Below are positions 8,226 to 16,027 of a stretch of DNA of 22,372 nucleotides, in pieces. The translations under genes and the position numbers were made by a program. The notes below the pieces were generated by a model. The model worked only from the letters and a program-made list of their open reading frames with translations. It did not search any database and was not told the origin of the DNA. Each line of letters starts with the position of its first letter. Within the stretch, counting starts at the first letter, position 1. The DNA is from Bifidobacterium breve (GTDB lineage Bacteria; Bacteroidota; Bacteroidia; Cytophagales; UBA9547). The stretch covers positions 1-22,372 of the forward strand of contig CALPQG020000003.1 of NCBI GenBank assembly GCA_943325655.2. Reading direction: 5' to 3'.

Positions 8226-8231
8226 CAAGAA

Positions 8232-9704
8232 TTATCTCGACGAATAATTGGGCGCCTCTCTTGTCACCTGAATGTCATGAGGATGGCTTTCTCTTACGCC
8301 GGCAGAGGTGATTTTTACAAATTTAGCCTCTTTCAATTTTTCTATATTGGATGAACCACAATAGCCCATACCTGCTTTTAGTCCGCCTACCAATTGGTAT
8401 AAAACCTCCGCTACCATACCTTTGTAAGGAACCCTTCCCACAATTCCTTCAGGAACCAATTTTTTTACATCGTCTTCAGCATCCTGGAAATAACGGTCTT
8501 TTGAACCATCCTCCATCGCTTCCAAAGAACCCATTCCTCTATAAGTCTTGAATTTTCTGCCTTCAAAAATAATCACTACACCTGGAGCTTCTTCCGTTCC
8601 GGCAAGTAAAGAACCAATCATGATACTGCTTGCACCACCCGCGATTGCTTTTACCAAATCACCAGAAAAACGAATTCCACCATCAGCAATTATGGGCACA
8701 CCTGAACCTTCTATGGCTTTGGCGGCTTCATAAACGGCTGACAATTGTGGCATTCCTACTCCTGCAATGATTCTTGTGGTACAAATACTACCTGGACCAA
8801 CCCCAACTTTAATGGCATCAGCACCAGCTTCTACCAAGGCTTTGGCCGCCTCAGCGGTAGCTATATTTCCAACAATTACTTCTAAGTCAGGAAATTTTTG
8901 TTTCACACTTTTCAATGCGTCAATTACTCCTTTGGAATGTCCGTGAGCAGTATCAATACTCACTACATCAACACCCGCTTTTTTTAGGGCAGTAATTCTT
9001 TCAATCAAATCAGCAGTAACCCCCACTGCAGCACCTACGCGTAAACGACCAAAACTGTCTTTACAAGCATTTGGTCTGTCTTTGCGTTTGATAATATCTC
9101 TGTAGGTAATCAAACCTACCAGTTCACCTTTTGTATTGATGATGGGAAGTTTTTCAATTTTATGTTCTTGTAGGATGTCTTCAGCGGTTTCCATATCAAA
9201 ACCTTCCAATGCAGTAACCAATTTATCTTTGGTCATGATTTCGGTAACTGGTTTTGACATGTTTTTTTGGAACCTCAAATCACGGCTGGTTAAAATACCC
9301 ACCAATTTTTTGTTGGCATCCACCACAGGAATACCACCAATTTTATGTTCACGCATGATTTTCAAAGCGTCTTCCATAATGGCAGTATCAGGTAAAACAA
9401 TCGGATCGGTAATCATACCACTTTCAGAACGTTTTACTTTGCGCACCTGTTCGGCTTGCTTTTCAATGCTCATGTTTTTATGGATGAATGCAATACCACC
9501 TTCCTGTGCCATGGCCACAGCCATTTGAAATTCAGAAACAGTATCCATCGCAGCCGCAACCAATGGAATATTGATGGTGATGTTACGGGTTAATTTTGTT
9601 TTGGTGTCTGTATCGCGAGGGAGTACTTCGGAGTAGGCAGGTAATAGAAGTACGTCGTCGTAGGTGAGCGCTTCGAATAGAAATTTGGATTGTCCTGAGG
9701 TCAT
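8232..9704 (-). CDS. guaB: inosine-5'-monophosphate dehydrogenase
   Basis: Catalyses the NAD-dependent oxidation of IMP to XMP, the committed step of GMP synthesis, in the cytoplasm. From the ATG at 9704 the protein has 490 residues, the usual length. The N-terminal barrel segment (ALTYDDVLLLPAYSEV) is followed by two CBS domains at about 100-215 (MREHKIGGIPVVDANKKLVGILTSRDL and a second copy). The barrel then resumes with the nucleophile C308 in the GVGPGSICTTR loop, then IADGGIRFSGD, the GSLLAGTEE phosphate site and the flap region. The frame is open upstream to a TTG at 9743, but that codon lies inside the TAGATTTG promoter box, so the ATG is preferred. All catalytic motifs are intact. The gene stands alone, with the heptad array just downstream. 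Confidence 0.97.
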   Translation of the reverse strand: MTSGQSKFLFEALTYDDVLLLPAYSEVLPRDTDTKTKLTRNITINIPLVAAAMDTVSEFQMAVAMAQEGGIAFIHKNMSIEKQAEQVRKVKRSESGMITDPIVLPDTAIMEDALKIMREHKIGGIPVVDANKKLVGILTSRDLRFQKNMSKPVTEIMTKDKLVTALEGFDMETAEDILQEHKIEKLPIINTKGELVGLITYRDIIKRKDRPNACKDSFGRLRVGAAVGVTADLIERITALKKAGVDVVSIDTAHGHSKGVIDALKSVKQKFPDLEVIVGNIATAEAAKALVEAGADAIKVGVGPGSICTTRIIAGVGMPQLSAVYEAAKAIEGSGVPIIADGGIRFSGDLVKAIAGGASSIMIGSLLAGTEEAPGVVIIFEGRKFKTYRGMGSLEAMEDGSKDRYFQDAEDDVKKLVPEGIVGRVPYKGMVAEVLYQLVGGLKAGMGYCGSSNIEKLKEAKFVKITSAGVRESHPHDIQVTREAPNYSSR

Positions 9705-9740
9705 TATGCAAAAAGATTTTATGGGTACCCTTTTGCCATA

Positions 9741-9748
9741 CAAATCTA
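9741..9748 (-). promoter_or_regulatory. guaB promoter -7 box (TAGATTTG)
   Basis: On the minus strand 9748 to 9741 reads TAGATTTG, an exact match to the Bacteroidota -7 consensus TAnnTTTG, with a T-rich -33 region about 18-20 bp further upstream. The expected transcript start near 9735 leaves a leader of about 30 nt before the ATG at 9704, and it places the upstream TTG outside the mRNA. Confidence 0.5.
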
Positions 9749-10105
9749 GACGTTTTTTTGACTATAAAAAATTATATTTTTAATATTCATAAGAATGTTT
9801 TTAAGTACTCCATTTTCATACCCGAATATGAATTTTTGTTTATGCTGAATGGAGCAAAAAAATCTTTACATGCGATTACTTTTTCCATTCAAATGACATA
9901 CACTTTAAATAAGAAAATATTTTACCCAAAGCTTCAGTTTCAATAAGTAAATTCCCGGGGTTCGATGATAGGATTAAAATACTTTTCCACGAATAGAAAC
10001 TAGGGCAACTCCATCAGTTTAATCCATGATTATGTACAGAAGAACACTTGCAATATATGCTTCGAGAGTCATAACTAACTCATCAAAATACTCCCCTGAA
10101 AGGGG

Positions 10106-10184
10106 GGATACAATTACATTTATTAAACTAAAAAAACATCATTATTTCAGTTTAATTTATAATTTATTCCCTATTATTGTATCC
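10106..10184. repeat. nested inverted repeat upstream of the lipoprotein gene
   Basis: Outer perfect 9-bp arms GGATACAAT (10106-10114) and ATTGTATCC (10176-10184) enclose a second perfect 8-bp pair ATTAAACT (10122-10129) and AGTTTAAT (10149-10156). A C/G-rich hairpin (CCCCT GAA AGGGG) lies just outside at 10093-10105. Two coaxial pairs in 79 bp are more than chance would readily give. It could be a leader hairpin or an interspersed element; no U-tract follows. Confidence 0.5.
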
Positions 10185-10238
10185 TCACTATGACTTACTT
10201 AAGTTTAAGGAATCGTATACAGTGAAAAGCCTCCTCAT

Positions 10239-12359
10239 TTGAAAAATCTACTTCTTTGTACCTTGGTGTTTGTCACATTATTTACGCAAGCCTGTTTGCG
10301 TAAACAAGAATATCCTACCTGGAATTCAAACCTGCTTACTCCTATTTTGCATACCAATATTGGCATTGGCGGGTTGGTGTCAGACACCGTAATTAAAAAA
10401 ATGCCCGATTCGAGCTACAGCATTGCCACAGTAATTCCAATTACCGACATCAAATTCGATACCTTGATTAAATTCAGCGAAATCCCCTTTACAAAAAAAT
10501 ACACCTTACAAACCCTCAAGCTCGACCCACAAAGTACTACCCAAAAATTTTCTTTAGGGGGAATCATCCAACAAACTCCTTTTTCATTTATCAACAGCTA
10601 TCATGGCGCATTTCTTCCTACTCTTTTTGCCAACTTATTACCCGCCACCATTACACAAGGACCATTTGGCCCCTATTATTTCAATGCCAACAACTTTTTT
10701 AAAACGGCCACTTTAATCAGTGGAGACATGAATTTAAAAATCACCAATAACCTTCCTGTCGATTTACAAGACGTATCCGTAGTTTTTAGAAACCAGTCTT
10801 CCGGTGTGGTCATTTTCACAAAAACCAATATCAATATTGCTTCAGGAAGCTCCCAGTCATTTTACCAAGATCTTGCAGGAAAAACCATAGAAGGTGATTT
10901 GGAAGCACTTTTGCCGACCATTACCATCGTAACCGATGGCTTAAAAACCAAAATCATTGATACCAGCAAAACGTTGGAGTTTCAAATGACCATTTCCAAT
11001 GTGAAGGTTTCAGAAGCAACCGCAGTATTTCCGCAACAAGATGTCATAGACCAGGATGACATTATTGGTTTTGGAAACATGGGCAAATATGAAATCAAAA
11101 AAGCCATTTTGCGCTCAGGAGAAGTAAAGATAGACGTTACCAGTACAGCGCAGGATACCTTATATTTTGATTACAATATTCCAAGTTTATCGACTAGCAG
11201 TACCTCTTTTAAAACTTCAGAAAAAGTAAATCCAGGAAGTGTTGCCACTCCAGCAGTGTATACCAAATCATTTAACTTTACGGATTATGATTTTGACCTC
11301 ACTTCATCGGGCATCAACAAAATCCGACATCCCAATTCAAGTACCGATACCTTCAATACCATCAACAGTATTTTGCTGGGTAGAATCAGGTATTCGGGCA
11401 AATTGATTTACTTGTCTTTACAGGACAGTTTGAGTGTAAATTTAAAAATGAGAAACTTGGTAGCATCTTCTGCCAAAGGTTATTTGGGCGATACCACCAT
11501 TATTGTAGAAGGTACACAAGCATTTCCAAGCATCAAAAATTTTGCAAACAGTACTTTCTCTCTTGAAAATGCGGCAATAAAATTAAATATCGCCAATGGC
11601 CTAGGCATCAAAGGAGAAGTGACCATTGTTTCCTTTACGGCTTCTAACAGTACCTCCAACCAAAGTTTGTCACTTACAGGAAATGCCGTTACGAATATTT
11701 ACCCTGTAGCAAAAGCGATTGAAATTCCTTTTGCTCCCGTAAATACAGTAATAGACATTAACCAAAACAATTCAAACATCACCCAACTCATTGCCTTAAA
11801 TCCTGATAAGATAGCCTACAAAGTTGCTTTCAAACTCAATCCTCAAGGTAATTTACACACTTATGATGATTTTTTACGCAAAGAAAGTAGCGTTAAAGTA
11901 GACGCTTATGTGGACATTCCATTGTCCATCAATATTGAAAATTTAAGGTTGGTAGACACCATTGCCTTTACCCACAGTACCATTAAAGACATGGACAACA
12001 TTCAACAAGGGAGCTTTAATTTCTTGGTTGACAATCAATTTCCTTTCCATGCTTTTACCACCATTTACGCCCTGAATGCGCAAAATAAAGTCATTGATTC
12101 CCTCACTTCTTTAGACCCAGTGTTGGCCGGAATACCTGATATCAACGGAAGAGTGAGTAGCAAAATGCACAGTAAAGTGAAATTTCCATTTACCAAAACA
12201 CAATTGAACAATATCGCCACTGCGCCCAAATTGATATTCGATGTCAAATTCGCCACTCCTCCGCTAAAATTTGTAAAGCTGTTTACAGATTACAACATGG
12301 ACATCAAATTGGTAGGAGATTTTATTTACAACATAGATGCTAACAATGCAACGAAATAA
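10239..12359 (+). CDS. large predicted surface lipoprotein, unknown function, paired with DUF5723-like protein
   Basis: 706 residues and not recognised as a named family. Residues 1-18 form a lipoprotein signal with C19 in LFTQACLRK, a loose Bacteroidota-type lipobox. The rest is rich in Thr, Ser, Ile and Asn with alternating hydrophobic residues, so probably several beta-sandwich units (for example MNLKITNNLPVDLQDVSVVF at about 164, repeated in style at IPLSINIENLRLVDTIAF). It contains no enzyme motif or metal site that I can see. The start is TTG at 10239; a nearby GTG at 10222 is out of frame. The gene overlaps the start of the next gene by 14-23 bases, so the two are translationally coupled and probably form an outer-membrane pair: an exposed lipoprotein plus a barrel. 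Confidence is high for a gene, low for role. Confidence 0.8.
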   Translation: MKNLLLCTLVFVTLFTQACLRKQEYPTWNSNLLTPILHTNIGIGGLVSDTVIKKMPDSSYSIATVIPITDIKFDTLIKFSEIPFTKKYTLQTLKLDPQSTTQKFSLGGIIQQTPFSFINSYHGAFLPTLFANLLPATITQGPFGPYYFNANNFFKTATLISGDMNLKITNNLPVDLQDVSVVFRNQSSGVVIFTKTNINIASGSSQSFYQDLAGKTIEGDLEALLPTITIVTDGLKTKIIDTSKTLEFQMTISNVKVSEATAVFPQQDVIDQDDIIGFGNMGKYEIKKAILRSGEVKIDVTSTAQDTLYFDYNIPSLSTSSTSFKTSEKVNPGSVATPAVYTKSFNFTDYDFDLTSSGINKIRHPNSSTDTFNTINSILLGRIRYSGKLIYLSLQDSLSVNLKMRNLVASSAKGYLGDTTIIVEGTQAFPSIKNFANSTFSLENAAIKLNIANGLGIKGEVTIVSFTASNSTSNQSLSLTGNAVTNIYPVAKAIEIPFAPVNTVIDINQNNSNITQLIALNPDKIAYKVAFKLNPQGNLHTYDDFLRKESSVKVDAYVDIPLSINIENLRLVDTIAFTHSTIKDMDNIQQGSFNFLVDNQFPFHAFTTIYALNAQNKVIDSLTSLDPVLAGIPDINGRVSSKMHSKVKFPFTKTQLNNIATAPKLIFDVKFATPPLKFVKLFTDYNMDIKLVGDFIYNIDANNATK

Positions 12360-13593
12360 AATACGCCTTATCTTGCTGCTTTTCATTTCCCTCTCTCCTA
12401 TTGTGGTGGAAGCACAAAATGACCTGAGTAAACCTGAAGCGATATTCTTGGTAAAACAATTTCAAAACGACTCCACAGCTACGCTCAGCATTTCTTTGTC
12501 GGGCGGATATTCAATCAATACCAACAATGTGAGCAGCAAACAATTGAGCAACTTTATGTATGCCAACGCCGTGAGTGAGGGGGACAAACAAAACGTTTTG
12601 TCGGCTTTAAGTTCAAGCAATTTAATAGGTTACGGTGGAGATCAAGGCATTACAGCCAGGTATAAACAATCCCAAAAACGTTATTTCATTGCAGGCTTGT
12701 ACAACAAGAACATGATCAGTGTTGACTTCAAAAAAAACTTGGTTGAACTGGCTTTGAACGGCAATAAAATGTTTGCAGGCGCAGAAGTCGTTTTGGGTCC
12801 TTTCAATTATACCAACCTCATGTACCAACAAGTGTATTTGGGGGTGGAACAAAAAATTGGAAGAGGATTTTTAGGAATTGGATTTTCAGGATTGAATGGC
12901 ATGAAGCTCAATCAATTGAACCTCAAACGAGCCAATTTGTATACGGAAATGGATGGTGCTTATATTGATTTTGATACCGATGTTGATTTCAGCTATTCCA
13001 ACAAACAATCAAACTTCAACGGCTACGGATTTTCAACTTCATGGAGCTATAAATACCTGGGAGAAAAAAATAACTTGGTCGTAAATGTAAATGATTTTGG
13101 TTTTATCAAATGGCAAAACTTAAGCACTTACAACACCAACCAGAAATACCATTTTGAAGGAATCGGTATCACTGACATTTTTAACTTTAGTGAAAGTGCT
13201 TTTAGCAATGTGAATCTCTCCAATGTACAATCGGTGTTGGGCATTGATCCAAAGCAAAAAGATAATATCGTGGCCACTCCTACCACACTTAGCATTGATT
13301 ATTTGCACAGCATTGGCAAGCTCGGTTTGGGTGCAGGAGCAAAACATATTTTGTTTATCAATTATATTCCTAAAGTTTATGTGAGAACAAGTTACGCTTT
13401 AAACAATTTTTGGTGGGGAGCATTAACCGTTTCGCACGGAGGATTTGGAGGTTTTGATTACGAGGTAGCTCTCGGTGGAAAAATTATTGACCAAACATTT
13501 TTCAGCATCAACATGCATTATGCCGAATGGCTAATTGTTCCAAACCAAACTGCAGGTCAGGGAATTGATGTGGTGGTTTCCAGGTTTTTTTAG
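12346..13593 (+). CDS. DUF5723-like outer-membrane protein (probable beta-barrel)
   Basis: 415 residues from the ATG at 12346; an in-frame ATG at 12337 would add three residues. The signal peptide ends near SPIVVEAQ. The mature part is dominated by amphipathic strands with aromatic ends (LYNKNMISVDF, VYLGVEQKIGRGFLGIGFSG, NVNDFGFIKWQNLSTY), and the C-terminus ends in VVVSRFF, a terminal Phe as in outer-membrane barrels. The DFGFIKW segment recalls the DUF5723 family, whose members are Bacteroidota proteins of unknown function, often encoded next to a large lipoprotein, as here. The start lies inside the last codons of the lipoprotein gene. The assignment to DUF5723 is from memory of the family, not from a search. 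Confidence 0.78.
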   Translation: MQRNKIRLILLLFISLSPIVVEAQNDLSKPEAIFLVKQFQNDSTATLSISLSGGYSINTNNVSSKQLSNFMYANAVSEGDKQNVLSALSSSNLIGYGGDQGITARYKQSQKRYFIAGLYNKNMISVDFKKNLVELALNGNKMFAGAEVVLGPFNYTNLMYQQVYLGVEQKIGRGFLGIGFSGLNGMKLNQLNLKRANLYTEMDGAYIDFDTDVDFSYSNKQSNFNGYGFSTSWSYKYLGEKNNLVVNVNDFGFIKWQNLSTYNTNQKYHFEGIGITDIFNFSESAFSNVNLSNVQSVLGIDPKQKDNIVATPTTLSIDYLHSIGKLGLGAGAKHILFINYIPKVYVRTSYALNNFWWGALTVSHGGFGGFDYEVALGGKIIDQTFFSINMHYAEWLIVPNQTAGQGIDVVVSRFF

Positions 13594-13614
13594 GCGACTA
13601 TTCGAAATTTTAAA

Positions 13615-13669
13615 TGTCGAATTATTGCTATTCGACAATTTGTGCTATTCGACAATTGTAATGTCGAAT
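13615..13669. repeat. two tandem hairpins with TGTCGAAT / ATTCGACA stems
   Basis: Hairpin one: TGTCGAAT (13615-13622), 7-nt loop, ATTCGACA (13630-13637). Hairpin two: ATTCGACA (13647-13654), 7-nt loop, TGTCGAAT (13662-13669). Both stems are perfect 8-bp pairs built of the same octamer in opposite order, and CTATTCGACAATT occurs as a direct repeat at 13628 and 13645. This lies 22 bp after the DUF5723-like stop codon. Confidence 0.75.
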
Positions 13670-13672
13670 CCA

Positions 13673-13736
13673 TATCGTAGGATTTGTAATCCGAATCAGG
13701 GAATAAGGGAACTGTCGGATTACAAATCCTACGATA
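13673..13736. repeat. perfect 22-bp inverted repeat (stem-loop)
   Basis: Arms 13673-13694 and 13715-13736 are perfect reverse complements over 22 bp, with core GGATTTGTAATCC on the left arm and GGATTACAAATCC on the right; the loop is 20 nt. No U-tract follows on either strand, so it is not a simple terminator. It has the size and form of REP/RAYT-type palindromic elements, which is an inference. Confidence 0.8.
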
Positions 13737-13739
13737 CTG

Positions 13740-13762
13740 CTTCCGAATTACAAATTCGGAAG
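13740..13762. repeat. perfect 10-bp hairpin with 3-nt loop
   Basis: CTTCCGAATT (13740-13749), loop ACA, AATTCGGAAG (13753-13762). It starts four bases after the 22-bp inverted repeat, and its arm and loop resemble the inner part of that repeat (CCGAATTACAAATTCGG against CGGATTACAAATCC). Confidence 0.75.
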
Positions 13763-13776
13763 AGCCGATTTTCTAT

Positions 13777-13811
13777 ACTAAACATTCAACATTTAAAACT
13801 CAACACTCCTT
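13777..13811. repeat. short heptad array, five AYTNNNN units
   Basis: Five 7-bp units in register: ACTAAAC, ATTCAAC, ATTTAAA, ACTCAAC, ACTCCTT, ending at the gldD stop codon. All begin A[CT]T and the period matches the arrays at 7942-8225. The similarity in period is clear; common origin is an inference. Confidence 0.5.
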
Positions 13812-14400
13812 AACGCCACTCAAGCGTATTGATCATATTTAAAATATCTGTTTTCAAATAATTGATTACAGGAGCCAATGAATCATTTTGGGTTGCCGTT
13901 TCAAAATACAAGGCACCACTTAAAAAGTGTTTGGTGGAATCGGTCATGTGAAATTGGTACGGGCTCGGCACTTCACCTTGCAACTCATACATAAAAGCCC
14001 TCTTTCGATCTTTTTTTCGAGTAATCACAATTTCTTCAATCTTAGACGCTTTTACTTGGTGTTTGGCGGTAAGCTTGTTGACATCGTTGATCAATTTCTT
14101 ATAATTATCCCCCGAAACACCTGAAAGGCTTTTGTAGGTAATGTCTATACTTGCTTTAAATTGAGGATAATAAACGTGTATCCAATGTGGTTCTACCAAA
14201 CCATTGGTATCTTTCAAAATTACGGCGTGTTTTGAATACTGAAAAGTATACGGATGGTTTTCAGTCAATTGAATGTATTCTTGCTTGGGAAGGTCAATCC
14301 TGTTGTACCCTTTTTGTTTAGGCACATAATCGTTATTGGTACAAGCCTGCAACAAAAAGCACAGGAGACAGGTTAAGCCACAATTTTTAAGTACGCGCAT
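13810..14400 (-). CDS. gldD: gliding motility lipoprotein GldD
   Basis: 196 residues. The lipoprotein signal has its acylated Cys at C20 (CFLLQACTNND), so the protein is anchored in the cell envelope. The N-terminal motif KQKGYNRIDLP followed by YPFRFEY-like PYTFQYSKHA, and WIHVYYPQFKASIDITYK, are characteristic of GldD as I know the family. In Flavobacterium johnsoniae GldD is required for gliding and for the associated type IX secretion functions, and its gene lies beside gldE and ssb, the same order as here. Its biochemical role is unknown. The start ATG at 14400 is the only good start before the signal peptide. It ends convergent to the DUF5723-like gene with the hairpin cluster between. 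Confidence 0.9.
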   Translation of the reverse strand: MRVLKNCGLTCLLCFLLQACTNNDYVPKQKGYNRIDLPKQEYIQLTENHPYTFQYSKHAVILKDTNGLVEPHWIHVYYPQFKASIDITYKSLSGVSGDNYKKLINDVNKLTAKHQVKASKIEEIVITRKKDRKRAFMYELQGEVPSPYQFHMTDSTKHFLSGALYFETATQNDSLAPVINYLKTDILNMINTLEWR

Positions 14401-14459
14401 AGTAGAGTATGTTTTGATATGATTTTATTATTTTGACTATTTTTGGCTACCACTTCATT

Positions 14460-14501
14460 AGGTTTTGGAGCAATATTTAGGCTACTATTGCTCCAAAACC
14501 T
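14460..14501 (-). other. strong intercistronic hairpin between gldE and gldD
   Basis: A perfect 16-bp stem (14460-14475 with 14486-14501; arm AGGTTTTGGAGCAATA) encloses a 10-nt loop. It lies in the 160-bp gap between gldE and gldD. On the minus-strand RNA it is not followed by a U-tract, so a processing or attenuation hairpin, or an interspersed palindrome, is as likely as a terminator. Confidence 0.6.
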
Positions 14502-14560
14502 GCCTCGTTTCGCTCAATAACACTTCAAAATACTTGTGTAAATAATTCAAAAACAAACGC

Positions 14561-15919
14561 TTAGGAATTAATTTTAACTTTAATTTTTTTGATCCTTCTT
14601 TTGTCCGCTGAAATGATTTCAAAAGCAAATTTATCGTGGGCAAGCAAGTCTCCTGATTTGGGCAAGCCGGCGTTAAGTTCCAACAACAATCCACCGAGAG
14701 ATTCACTTTCGCCTTTTACTTCATTAAAAATATCCGGGTCGGTTTCAATAATTTTACAAAAATCATTGAGGGATATTTTACCTTCAAACACAAATTCCTG
14801 CTCGTTTAGTTTTTCAAAATTCAAAACGATTTCATCATCAAATTCATCATTAATTTCCCCGACAATTTCTTCAATAATATCTTCAAGGGTAATTAATCCG
14901 GAAGTTCCGCCATATTCATCCACCACCACAGCCATGTGTACCCGCATTTCCTGAAAATCTTTCAATAAGATATCAATCTTTTTATTTTCCGGAATAAAGT
15001 ATAAATCCCTTATTAAGGAATGCCAGTCAAATTCATGGTAATGGATATAAGGCAAAAAGTCTTTGATGTGCAATACCCCCTCGATTTTGTCAATGGTATC
15101 GTTGTAAACCGGCACTCTTGAATACCCAAAATGATTGATTTGCGCAATCAAGTCTCTATAGGAAATGTCTATGTCCACGGCAGTAATGTCGGGCCTCACG
15201 GTCATGATTTGTTTTACCGAAATGGTTCCAAAATTTACAATTCCTTTTAAAATATCGGTTTCCCCTTCTGTGCTGTGCTGGTTGGCAGTCATGTCAATGG
15301 CCTTGTTCATTTCCTCCACCGAAAGGGTATAACTAATTTTTTGAACACGTTTATCAATAAAATCTCCCATAGAGATCAATAAATAGGCAAAAGGTTTGAA
15401 AACATAAAAAGCCGCGGAAACAAAATTCACCGTAAGTTTGGCTACTTCAATGCCTCGTTTGTTGGCATAAATTTTTGGGGTCACTTCGCCAAAAAACACA
15501 ATAGCAAAAGAAACCACCACGGTTAAGAAAACGACAATGTACCCACTTGGATCTTTATTAAGCGTTGCATCCGTTCCAATCGCGGCAAATTTCCAAGTCA
15601 TATAAGTAGACAAGGTGATGAAGGCTACATTGAATAAATTATTGATAATAAGAATTGTGGCCAGTAATTGTTTGGGGTTTTCAAGTACTTTAAAAATTTT
15701 AACTTCCCTGACATTACTGCTGGTTTTACATTTAATTCTTTCTACTGGAGTAAGGGAAAAAAAAGCCACTTCTGCCCCTGAAATAATACCTGAACCTAAC
15801 AGTAATGAGACCAAAACAAAACTGCTAAAACCATAAAATAAAAGGTCTGCACTAAAAGTGTTTAATAATATTAATACCAATAATCCTGTATCACCAGGGT
15901 CAAAACTACTACCGTCCAA
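14561..15919 (-). CDS. gldE: gliding motility-associated protein GldE (CNNM/CorC-type membrane protein)
   Basis: 452 residues in the layout of the HlyC/CorC (CNNM, DUF21) family. Residues about 25-215 are the DUF21 membrane domain (GSGIISGAEVAFFSLTPVER, then three more hydrophobic segments). Residues about 235-350 are paired CBS domains (IMTVRPDITAVDI, GYSRVPVYN, VDEYGGTSGLITLEDIIEEIVGEI). Residues about 365-450 are the C-terminal CorC_HlyC domain (LLLELNAGLPKSGD). Relatives act in magnesium or cobalt transport; GldE of Flavobacterium supports gliding and partly overlaps GldD in function. The identification rests on domain layout plus position between ssb and gldD. The start is TTG at 15919: an in-frame stop lies four codons upstream and no ATG precedes the first helix. 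Confidence 0.92.
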   Translation of the reverse strand: MDGSSFDPGDTGLLVLILLNTFSADLLFYGFSSFVLVSLLLGSGIISGAEVAFFSLTPVERIKCKTSSNVREVKIFKVLENPKQLLATILIINNLFNVAFITLSTYMTWKFAAIGTDATLNKDPSGYIVVFLTVVVSFAIVFFGEVTPKIYANKRGIEVAKLTVNFVSAAFYVFKPFAYLLISMGDFIDKRVQKISYTLSVEEMNKAIDMTANQHSTEGETDILKGIVNFGTISVKQIMTVRPDITAVDIDISYRDLIAQINHFGYSRVPVYNDTIDKIEGVLHIKDFLPYIHYHEFDWHSLIRDLYFIPENKKIDILLKDFQEMRVHMAVVVDEYGGTSGLITLEDIIEEIVGEINDEFDDEIVLNFEKLNEQEFVFEGKISLNDFCKIIETDPDIFNEVKGESESLGGLLLELNAGLPKSGDLLAHDKFAFEIISADKRRIKKIKVKINS

Positions 15920-15984
15920 TTTGTTTGTTTTAAATTTGAAATAAAGCTAAGTTTTTGAATCCGTTTTTCTTAGCCCTTATAATT

Positions 15985-16020
15985 TTTTGAGTTGACAAGC
16001 AGAAGCCTGTCAACTCAAAA
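15985..16020 (-). other. intercistronic hairpin between ssb and gldE
   Basis: A perfect 13-bp stem TTTTGAGTTGACA (15985-15997) with TGTCAACTCAAAA (16008-16020) around a 10-nt loop that can add two inner G-C pairs. It starts 7 nt beyond the ssb stop codon. On the ssb transcript it is followed by A-rich sequence rather than a U-tract, so it may limit readthrough or protect the ssb 3' end rather than act as a classical terminator. Confidence 0.6.
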
Positions 16021-16027
16021 TTATTTT

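Larger units (their letters stand above)
7931..8231. other. intergenic region built of inverted heptad-repeat arrays
   Basis: The 301 bp between guaB and the phosphatase gene hold no coding frame. Two 56-bp arrays of 7-bp units face each other (separate entries) around a 172-bp core. The core contains ACAGATT (8021-8027) and AATCTGT (8074-8080) as an internal inverted pair, and a further ACAGATT near 8135. No good -7 box for the phosphatase operon could be found here. Confidence 0.6.
9705..10238. other. intergenic region between guaB and the lipoprotein gene
   Basis: About 530 bp between divergent genes. It holds the guaB promoter box on the left and a nested inverted repeat at 10106-10184 on the right (separate entries). 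A 62-codon frame at 9758-9946 has low-complexity composition and no family features and is judged non-coding. The stretch 9950-10080 shows nothing recognisable. A TTG at 10239 begins the next gene; no Bacteroidota -7 box was found for it. Confidence 0.5.

Noticed and set aside
9705..9743. 13-residue N-terminal extension of GuaB
   Set aside because: It starts at a TTG inside the TAGATTTG promoter box and adds residues not seen in the family.
9758..9946. 62-codon open frame upstream of guaB
   Set aside because: Low-complexity Ile/Lys/Phe-rich composition of AT-rich DNA, no domain or signal, and it lies across the guaB promoter region.
9950..9980. CCGGGGTTCGATGATAGG resembling a tRNA T-arm
   Set aside because: The bases flanking GTTCGAT do not form a 5-bp stem and no acceptor, D or anticodon arm can be built around it.
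13535..13813. 92-codon frame with RRICNPNQ and SDYKS motifs
   Set aside because: It is the DUF5723-like gene read in another frame followed by a translation of the palindromic repeats; such peptides are a typical artefact of this repeat type.
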